Shown here in pieces: positions 50,834 through 56,446 of a DNA stretch of 56,446 nt. Numbering within the stretch: position 1 is the first letter of the stretch; each line of letters starts with the position of its first letter. The position numbers and the translations under genes were made by a program. The notes beneath the pieces were generated by a model. It saw only the letters and a program-made list of their open reading frames with translations. It was not told the DNA's origin and ran no database searches. Source of the DNA: Verrucomicrobiota bacterium (GTDB lineage Bacteria > Verrucomicrobiota > Verrucomicrobiia > Opitutales > UBA953); the NCBI GenBank assembly GCA_016871415.1, contig VHDL01000015.1:1-56446 (forward strand), written 5' to 3'.

Positions 50834-53800
50834 ATGAAGCGCCTCGCACCCGTCTTCGTCATGCTCGCCGGACTGCTCGGTCTGAGCGCCGCGCCGATGC
50901 CGCTTTTCGACGGCAAGTCCCTTGCCGGCTGGGAGGGCGACCCCAAGGTCTGGCGGGTCGAGGAGGGCGTGATCGTAGGCGGCTCAATGGCGGGCAACCC
51001 GCGCAACGAGTTCCTCACGACCAAGGGAAAGTATTTCAACTTCCGGCTCCGGCTCGAATACAAGCTCACGGGCACGGAGGGCTTCGTGAACGGGGGCGTG
51101 CAGCTGCGCAGCCAGCGCGCGGTCAATCCTCCTAACGAGATGATCGGATATCAGGCGGACATCGGCGCGGGCTTCACCGGCTCACTGTACGACGAGTCGC
51201 GTCGCAAGCGCGTCCTGGCCAAGGTCGGGACGGGGGTCGGTTCCAAGGGCGTGAAGTCGGAGGCAGAGCTGAAGCAGGTGGAGAAGTCCGGAGACTGGAA
51301 CACCTATGAGGTGGTGGCGGTCGGCCCGCGCATCATGATCTACCTGAACGGACAGAACACCGTCGACTATACGGAGTCCGACCCTGCCATCGACGACTCG
51401 TACGGGCATGTCGGCCTGCAGATCCACGGCAACTGCAAGGCGGAGATCCGCTTCCGGAACATCACGCTAGACCCGCTCACCGACGTCCCCGTCACGACCC
51501 GTGACGAGGTCCTGAGCCGTTTCGGAGAGCCCAGGAAGCCGTGGACGCCGCCCGCGCCGTTCAAGGAGGGGAAGTTTGAGCTCGGTCAGGATGAGGTCGT
51601 GGTCTTCATCGGGCAGGAGAACCTGGTCAGGGAAGCCAAGTCGGGTGAGATCGAGTCACGGATCGCCGCGGCCTTCGCTTCGAGGAACCCCGCCTTCCGC
51701 TCGATGGCTTGGGAGGCCGACACGGTCCATGAGCAGTGGCGTGACCTGAACTTCGGTCCCTGGAAGGGGCAGCTCGAGGCCGCCCGCGCGACGACGTTGA
51801 TCGTGCAGTTCGGTCAGGCCGAGGCCCTGCAAGGGCAGGGCGGTCTGGCCAGGTTCAAGGCCGATTACCACAAGCTGCTCGACGACCTCAGCCGCCACAC
51901 CCCGCGCATCGTGCTGCTTTCCCCGGCGGGCTTCATGGCGTCGGTCCGGCCTCCGGATCTGCGTTCCGCCGGAAAGTTGAAGGACCTGGACGCCTATGCC
52001 GCCGCGGTGGGTGAAATCGCGCGGCTGCGCGGCCTGCCCTATGTGAAGCTCACCGAGGTCACGCAGGACGTCCCGTCGGTCGACGGCCTACATCTTTCGG
52101 CCAAGGGGCTGGAGCGCGTCGGTCAGGAAGTGGCCTTCGCGCTCGGTCTGCCCGACAATCAGGAGATCTCCGCGAGGCTGCGTCCGGCGATCGTCGAGAA
52201 GAACCGTCTCTGGGCCGATTGCTGGCGTCCGGCCAACTGGTCGTTCGTCTACGGCGACCGGATCTCTCAGAACTACGGCAAAGGCTTCGGACCCGCGCCC
52301 TCGCTGAAGCAGAACTTCGAGGCCTACCGTCCGCTCGTGGCTTCCTGGGACCGGCACATCCAGGCCTTGGCCCGTGGTGAGAAGTCGGTCGAACCCGCGC
52401 CGCAGGCCGGCCCGGCCGTGAGCACCGAGAAGGTCATGACCTCGCCGGAGGAGCAGGCCACGTTCCAGGTCGCCGACGGCTTCGTCGTCAACCTCTTCGC
52501 CGATGAATCCCTTGGCGTCGCCAAGCCCACGCAGTTTGCCTGGGACGCCCGGGGCCGCCTCTACGTCTGCTGCTCCCCGACCTACCCGCAGTCGGTGCCC
52601 GGCGTGAAGCCTCGTGACTACATCCTGCGGCTCGAGGACACGGACGGAGACGGCAAGGCCGACCGTTCAGTGCGTTTCGCGGAGGGCCTGACCATGGTCC
52701 AGGGCGTCGAGCCCATGAGCGAGGACAAGGATGGCGTGTCGCTGGTGGTGTGCGACTTCGACCGTCTGCTGCTGCTCACGGACCGCGACGGGGACGGCAA
52801 GGCCGATGAGACCACGGTGCTCATGTCGGGCTTCGGCGTCGGCGACACGCACCAGCTGGTCAATTCGGTCAGCCACGGTCCGGACGGCACGCTCTGGATG
52901 AGTCAGGGCCTGCACGCGATCACCCGGGTCGAGACCCCGCATGGAATCGTCAGCCTGCCCAAGTCGGGACTCATGCGCTACGACTTCAAGCGCCAGCGGC
53001 TCCAGCCCTTCTTCCAATACGGCAAGGCCGGTCACAACTGCTGGGGCGTGGCCTTCGACGACTTCTTCCAGCCCTTCCACAAGTCGGGCGACCGCGTGGC
53101 CGGCTATTACAGCCTGCCCGGACTGGGCGCGACGCAGACCCCCGAAGAATATGCGGGCACGCATTCGCTCTTCGATTCCCCGCTGAAGTCCAATTCCGTC
53201 GACATCGTCGGCACGGCGGCCATGCCGCCGGAACTCCAGGGCGCCGCCCTCATCGGAGGCTACTACGGCAACACGTTGGACCTGCATCGGTTCGTCGATG
53301 ACGGCGCCGGCTTCAGGACCGAGCGGATCGTCAGCCCCATCGTCTCGAGCAGCAAGGCCTTCCGGCCTGTCGACGTCTCGGTCGGGCCGGACGGAGCGCT
53401 CTACGCGTGCGACTGGTTCAATGCGGTCATCGGCCACTATCAGGCCAGTTATGCTGATCCGCGTCGCGACCGTTCGCACGGCCGCATCTGGCGCATCACC
53501 GCCAAGGGGCTGCCTCCGGTGAGGCAGCCTGACCTCGTCTCCATGACGGAGTCCGAACTGTTCGCGCAGCTCCGCTCACCCGAGCGCTGGACCCGCTACC
53601 AGGCCCGTCGTCTGCTCTTCCATCGTCCGACCGAGAAGGTCGCCCCGGCCGCCGATGCGTTCATCGCTCAGGACTTGCCTGAACGGCAATGGATGGAGGC
53701 CCTCGGTGTCATGCAGTCGCATGGATTGGTCCGCCCGGACTTGCTCGGCCGGCTGGGTTCGTCGGCTGATTTTCGGATCCGTGCCTATGCTGCGCGCGTC

Positions 53801-54463
53801 ACAGGCGAATGGTCTTCCGCGCTTCCTGACGCCCAGGCGCGCCTGAACAAGGCGGCCGTAGATCCGCACCCGCGGGTGCGTCTCGAAGCCGTAGTGGCGC
53901 TCAGTCACGTCGGCGGCCGTGACTCCCTGCGGTCGGCCCTTGGGGCGGCGGATCATCCGAGGGACAAGTTCCTGGATTATGGCCTTCGTCAGACCGTGCG
54001 GCATCTGCTGCCCTCGTCCGGCGGCCTCGCAGACCAGCTGCCGCCCGCTCAGGCGGTCTACCTCAGCAAGATCGCCGGCAGCGGACCTCCCGCCGTCCCG
54101 GTCGGACAGGAAATCTACGAAGCGCTCTGCCTCAACTGCCATCAGCCGGCCGGGCAGGGGTTGGAGGGCGTCTATCCTCCCTTGGCCGGCAGCGAATGGG
54201 TCAGGGGTGACAAGGATCGTCTGATCAGGATCGTCCTCCACGGACTTGAGGGCCCGACCAAGGTGGCGGGCAAGGACTACGGCGTCGTGCCCATGCCTCC
54301 CATGGGCTTGGACGACCAGCAGACCGCCGAAGTGCTGAATTACGTCCGGGGAACTTGGGGTGGGAAGGGCCTGCCTTCGGTCAGCACGGATGACGTGGCA
54401 CGTATCCGCGCGGCTTCCCGTGCTAGGCCGTGGACACAGGCGGAGCTCGATCGGACCAAGTGA
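50834..54463 (+). CDS. DUF1080-SGNH-like-propeller-HEAT-cytochrome c fusion protein
   Basis: A 1209-residue exported protein. Signal peptide (1-19); DUF1080 domain (about 22-215, PLFDGKSLAGWEG and GDWNTYEVV). An SGNH-hydrolase-like domain follows (about 250-440), where block I reads VVFIGQENLVREA, so the usual GDS nucleophile is absent, while the block V pattern DGLHLS is kept. A propeller spans about 545-905, with LEDTDGDGKAD and TDRDGDGKAD loops, then HEAT-like helices to about 1080. Cytochrome c has CLNCH at 1099-1103 and VVPMPPMG as a likely axial Met. It follows the GMC pair on the same strand. It could both accept electrons and cleave 3-keto-glycosides; this is inference. Confidence 0.9.
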   Translation: MKRLAPVFVMLAGLLGLSAAPMPLFDGKSLAGWEGDPKVWRVEEGVIVGGSMAGNPRNEFLTTKGKYFNFRLRLEYKLTGTEGFVNGGVQLRSQRAVNPPNEMIGYQADIGAGFTGSLYDESRRKRVLAKVGTGVGSKGVKSEAELKQVEKSGDWNTYEVVAVGPRIMIYLNGQNTVDYTESDPAIDDSYGHVGLQIHGNCKAEIRFRNITLDPLTDVPVTTRDEVLSRFGEPRKPWTPPAPFKEGKFELGQDEVVVFIGQENLVREAKSGEIESRIAAAFASRNPAFRSMAWEADTVHEQWRDLNFGPWKGQLEAARATTLIVQFGQAEALQGQGGLARFKADYHKLLDDLSRHTPRIVLLSPAGFMASVRPPDLRSAGKLKDLDAYAAAVGEIARLRGLPYVKLTEVTQDVPSVDGLHLSAKGLERVGQEVAFALGLPDNQEISARLRPAIVEKNRLWADCWRPANWSFVYGDRISQNYGKGFGPAPSLKQNFEAYRPLVASWDRHIQALARGEKSVEPAPQAGPAVSTEKVMTSPEEQATFQVADGFVVNLFADESLGVAKPTQFAWDARGRLYVCCSPTYPQSVPGVKPRDYILRLEDTDGDGKADRSVRFAEGLTMVQGVEPMSEDKDGVSLVVCDFDRLLLLTDRDGDGKADETTVLMSGFGVGDTHQLVNSVSHGPDGTLWMSQGLHAITRVETPHGIVSLPKSGLMRYDFKRQRLQPFFQYGKAGHNCWGVAFDDFFQPFHKSGDRVAGYYSLPGLGATQTPEEYAGTHSLFDSPLKSNSVDIVGTAAMPPELQGAALIGGYYGNTLDLHRFVDDGAGFRTERIVSPIVSSSKAFRPVDVSVGPDGALYACDWFNAVIGHYQASYADPRRDRSHGRIWRITAKGLPPVRQPDLVSMTESELFAQLRSPERWTRYQARRLLFHRPTEKVAPAADAFIAQDLPERQWMEALGVMQSHGLVRPDLLGRLGSSADFRIRAYAARVTGEWSSALPDAQARLNKAAVDPHPRVRLEAVVALSHVGGRDSLRSALGAADHPRDKFLDYGLRQTVRHLLPSSGGLADQLPPAQAVYLSKIAGSGPPAVPVGQEIYEALCLNCHQPAGQGLEGVYPPLAGSEWVRGDKDRLIRIVLHGLEGPTKVAGKDYGVVPMPPMGLDDQQTAEVLNYVRGTWGGKGLPSVSTDDVARIRAASRARPWTQAELDRTK

Positions 54464-54480
54464 GGCCTTCGGCGGCCTCA
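54461..54480 (+). terminator. Possible weak terminator hairpin after the fusion gene
   Basis: TGAGGCC pairs with GGCCTCA around a six-base loop. The stem overlaps the stop codon and is followed by ACCCTCGTTT, without a proper T-run, so the evidence is weak. Confidence 0.35.
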
Positions 54481-54488
54481 ACCCTCGT

Positions 54489-54533
54489 TTGACATCTCCG
54501 CGCGGGGCGTCTGGATGGTGAACGGGTGTTCAC
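54489..54533 (+). promoter_or_regulatory. umuC promoter with SOS-box-like operator
   Basis: TTGACA at 54489-54494 is a perfect -35 box; 17 bases on is a weak -10, TGGATG. Directly after it lies GTGAACGGGTGTTCAC (54518-54533), a perfect palindrome with core GAAC-N4-GTTC, the LexA operator type known from Firmicutes and Actinobacteria. It would cover the transcription start of umuC, which begins at 54581. Repression by LexA and DNA-damage induction are inferred. Confidence 0.8.
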
Positions 54534-54580
54534 ACGCACGCACAGACGCGCCATGGGCGCAGCCATCTGAGGAGATCGCG

Positions 54581-55888
54581 ATGTTCCGCGCGCTCGCCGA
54601 CTGCAACAACTTCTACGCCTCCTGCGAGCGGGCGCTGGATCCGTCGCTGGTCGGCGTGCCCATCGTCGTGCTTTCGAACAATGACGGCTGCGTCGTGGCG
54701 CGGTCGGCGGAATCCAAGGCCCTGGGCATCCCCATGGGCGCGCCCTATTTCCAGGTCCGACGGCTCTGCGAGGCCCACGGCATCCGGGTCTTCTCCTCCA
54801 ACTTCAGCGTGTACGGCGAATTCTCCGAGCGGGTGATGTCCGTGCTGACCGAGCATGCGCGTGACATCGAGGCCTACTCGATCGACGAGGCGTTCCTCGG
54901 CTTTCCGGACATGCCCGATGCCGACGCGCGGGCGCTCGGCCTCCGCATCCGTGAGGACGTCCTGCGTCGCACGGGCATCCCGGTCTCGCTGGGCATGGGC
55001 GCGACCAAGGTCCTGTGCAAGCTGGCGAACGAGCGCGCGAAGTCCGACAAGGCCAGCGGGGGTGTCATCGTGGTGCCGTCCGACGCCGCCGGTCGCGAGG
55101 CCTTCCTGCGCGGGCTCCCGGTGGGTTCCGTCTGGGGCGTGGGGCCGGGCCTTGCCGCCCGCATGCGCGCCCATGCCATCCTCACGGCCGCCGACCTTGC
55201 GACGGCCGACGCATCCCTCGTGCGTCGTTTCGCCGGCGTGGTCGGGGAGCGACTCGCCTTGGAACTGCGCGGCGTGGCCTGCCATGAGATCGTCGAGGAG
55301 GCCTCGCAGCGCAAGAGCGTGATGGTGACGCGTTCCTTCGGTCGGCCGGTCTCCGATTCGTCCGAACTTGAGGAGGCCGTGGCGGCGCATGCGGCGCGCG
55401 CGGCCGAGAAGCTCCGTCAGGAAGGACTCATGGCCTCCGCCGTCATCGTCCTGCTGCGCACGGACAAGCACCGTCCCGAAGCCCCCCAGCACCGTGTCGA
55501 TGAATCCGAACCCCTCGAGCCGCCTACGGATGACGCCCGTGCCGTCTGCTCCGCGGCTTCCCGTGCGCTGGCCCGGAGCCGACGCGACGGCGTGCAATAC
55601 AAGAAGGCGGGCGTGCTGCTGCTGGGCCTCCTTCCATCGGCTTCCGCTCAGATGACCCTTCCAGGGCTGACGCCCGGAGCCGACCCCGGACGTGAACGCC
55701 TGATGAAGGCGGTGGACGCCCTCAACGCCAGGCTGGGACGGGACGCGGTGCGGCTCGCCAGCACCGGCTTCGAGCGCAAATGGAAGGCCAAGTCCGAGAT
55801 GCGTTCCGAGGCCGCCAAGGAGGCCGAAGGGGAGGCCCCGACGGCCCCGGCCAAGGCTCCCAAGCCCAGGATCAGGTTCCATGAGTGA
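54581..55888 (+). CDS. umuC: UmuC-type Y-family DNA polymerase
   Basis: A 435-residue translesion polymerase from ATG 54581, chosen because GGAG at 54571-54574 is a good ribosome site and the [16 protein letters not shown] start matches UmuC. Catalytic carboxylates are Asp7 and Asp102-Glu103 in [10 protein letters not shown]. The steric-gate region NNFY (9-12), palm, thumb ([19 protein letters not shown]) and little-finger parts are complete. QMTLPGL near the C-terminus is a candidate beta-clamp peptide, followed by a charged Ala/Lys/Pro tail. E. coli UmuC is 422 residues. No umuD is next to it, so it is an orphan or pairs with a distant UmuD. Confidence 0.95.
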   Translation: MFRALADCNNFYASCERALDPSLVGVPIVVLSNNDGCVVARSAESKALGIPMGAPYFQVRRLCEAHGIRVFSSNFSVYGEFSERVMSVLTEHARDIEAYSIDEAFLGFPDMPDADARALGLRIREDVLRRTGIPVSLGMGATKVLCKLANERAKSDKASGGVIVVPSDAAGREAFLRGLPVGSVWGVGPGLAARMRAHAILTAADLATADASLVRRFAGVVGERLALELRGVACHEIVEEASQRKSVMVTRSFGRPVSDSSELEEAVAAHAARAAEKLRQEGLMASAVIVLLRTDKHRPEAPQHRVDESEPLEPPTDDARAVCSAASRALARSRRDGVQYKKAGVLLLGLLPSASAQMTLPGLTPGADPGRERLMKAVDALNARLGRDAVRLASTGFERKWKAKSEMRSEAAKEAEGEAPTAPAKAPKPRIRFHE

Positions 55889-55947
55889 AGGGTGACGCTG
55901 GGCACGCATTTACGCACCCATTCAGCCGAAAAGGACGCTCCCGCGGG

Positions 55948-55964
55948 TTTGCCACTTCGGCAAA
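55948..55964 (+). terminator. Possible hairpin terminator after umuC
   Basis: TTTGCC-ACTTC-GGCAAA, a six-base-pair stem about 60 bases beyond the umuC stop. It is followed by TGGGCTTCA, so a T-run is lacking. It may act as a weak terminator or be part of the leader of the next gene. Confidence 0.35.
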
Positions 55965-55984
55965 TGGGCTTCATGTTCTGACGC

Positions 55985-56446
55985 ATGAGCATGCCCCGTC
56001 TCGCCGCCTGCCTTTTCCTGGCCCTTGCCGCCGTCTGCGCACGCGCCGAACTCAAGGTCGGTTTCGCAGAGCGTGACATCACGCCCGAGGTCGGTCTGGA
56101 AGTGCCCGGCGGCTACGGCAAGTCCTTCTCCAAGGTCATCACCGACCCCTGCAAGGTGCGTGCCTCGGTCTTCGATGACGGCAAGCGTCGGGTGGCGCTG
56201 GTCGGACTCGACACCCTCATCGTGCCGCGCGACCTCGTGCTCGCCGCCCGTCGGCAGATCGTCGCCCGCTGCGGGGTCGCCGACGTGATGATCGGCGCTT
56301 CGCACACGCATTCCGCAGGCCCGGTCGGCATGGTGCAGCCCGGCGAATATGACCATGCGGACGACCTCGTGAAGGACCTCGCCTACAACAAGTCCTCCGC
56401 CGCCGACGCCAAGTACCTCGCCCGCGTCCTTGATGAGATGGTCGCC
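55985..56446 (+). CDS. Neutral/alkaline ceramidase-like protein (partial, N-terminal 154 residues)
   Basis: Open to the window end. Start ATG at 55985 (a second Met two codons later is equally possible), with signal peptide MSMPRLAACLFLALAAVCARA. The mature sequence begins LKVGFAERDITPEVGLEVPGGYG, and IGASHTHSAGP (about 98-108) follows. These are the N-terminal hallmarks of the neutral/alkaline non-lysosomal ceramidase family, in which the His-Thr-His stretch binds zinc. In PVC bacteria this domain also occurs in many secreted proteins of unknown substrate, so lipid amidase activity is not assured. Confidence 0.85.
   Translation, partial: MSMPRLAACLFLALAAVCARAELKVGFAERDITPEVGLEVPGGYGKSFSKVITDPCKVRASVFDDGKRRVALVGLDTLIVPRDLVLAARRQIVARCGVADVMIGASHTHSAGPVGMVQPGEYDHADDLVKDLAYNKSSAADAKYLARVLDEMVA

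Noticed and set aside
54530-55909. A 459-codon open frame antisense to umuC
   Set aside because: UmuC catalytic motifs and a ribosome site support the sense strand; the antisense product is Gly/Arg/His-rich.
1-56446. Mobile elements, CRISPR arrays, tRNA or rRNA genes
   Set aside because: No transposase or integrase motifs, no evenly spaced direct repeats and no tRNA-like cloverleaf with conserved T-loop were recognised. The 50722 element is cruciform but lacks tRNA signature bases.

Overview
The window is GC-rich, densely coded DNA from a bacterium of the Planctomycetota-Verrucomicrobiota (PVC) group. I favour a verrucomicrobium. The case rests on family content: three secreted proteins pairing an N-terminal cytochrome-like CxxCH domain with DUF1549/DUF1553, four DUF1501 proteins with twin-arginine signals, three large PVC-type heme proteins (propeller, HEAT repeats, C-terminal cytochrome c), several DUF1080 proteins (3-keto-disaccharide hydrolase family), a sulfatase, and a XylR-like AraC regulator. 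Thirty-four coding regions are supported; two run off the window ends. No tRNA, rRNA, CRISPR array, insertion sequence or prophage is visible, and no gene-free stretch exceeds 200 bases.

Layout. 1-3740 (minus): PVC heme protein, DUF1080 protein and the first codons of another exported protein. 3910-8204: a Yip1-like membrane protein facing a two-gene unit of an Hsp70-TPR fusion and a compact UvrD-like helicase. 8300-11733 (plus): a DUF1549/DUF1553 protein with an SHD1-like domain, coupled to a divergent DUF1501 protein. 11740-16722, housekeeping: MenH-like hydrolase, flavin reductase, SpeA, a SMUG1-type uracil-DNA glycosylase and a methyltransferase. 16765-37189, polysaccharide island: a sulfatase, then on the minus strand three PSCyt1-DUF1549-DUF1553/DUF1501 pairs, two DUF1080 proteins, an FAD oxidoreductase with golvesin-like C-terminus and an esterase, with two clear terminators. 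37337-42874 (plus): NPCBM-type heme protein and a DUF6797 propeller protein. 42879-45937 (minus): XylR-like regulator and the ABC-F protein Uup. 46048-54463 (plus): a secreted serine hydrolase, a GMC oxidoreductase with its Tat-exported small subunit, and a 1209-residue DUF1080-SGNH-propeller-cytochrome fusion. 54581 to the end: umuC behind an SOS-box-like palindrome, then a partial neutral ceramidase.

How the genes may work together. Most of the window looks like periplasmic attack on sulfated or otherwise complex glycans: sulfatase and esterases remove substituents, GMC and FAD enzymes oxidise sugars, heme proteins take electrons, and DUF1080 domains could cleave the 3-keto-glycosides produced. 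The 48158-54463 cluster (GMC, small subunit, and a cytochrome fused to a DUF1080 domain) is the most suggestive candidate for an undescribed oxidise-and-cleave machine. Other items of note are a 56-base cruciform repeat with complementary loops, a nearly exact 20-base element shared by two promoter regions, C-runs directly before many start codons, and the Hsp70-TPR/helicase pair.
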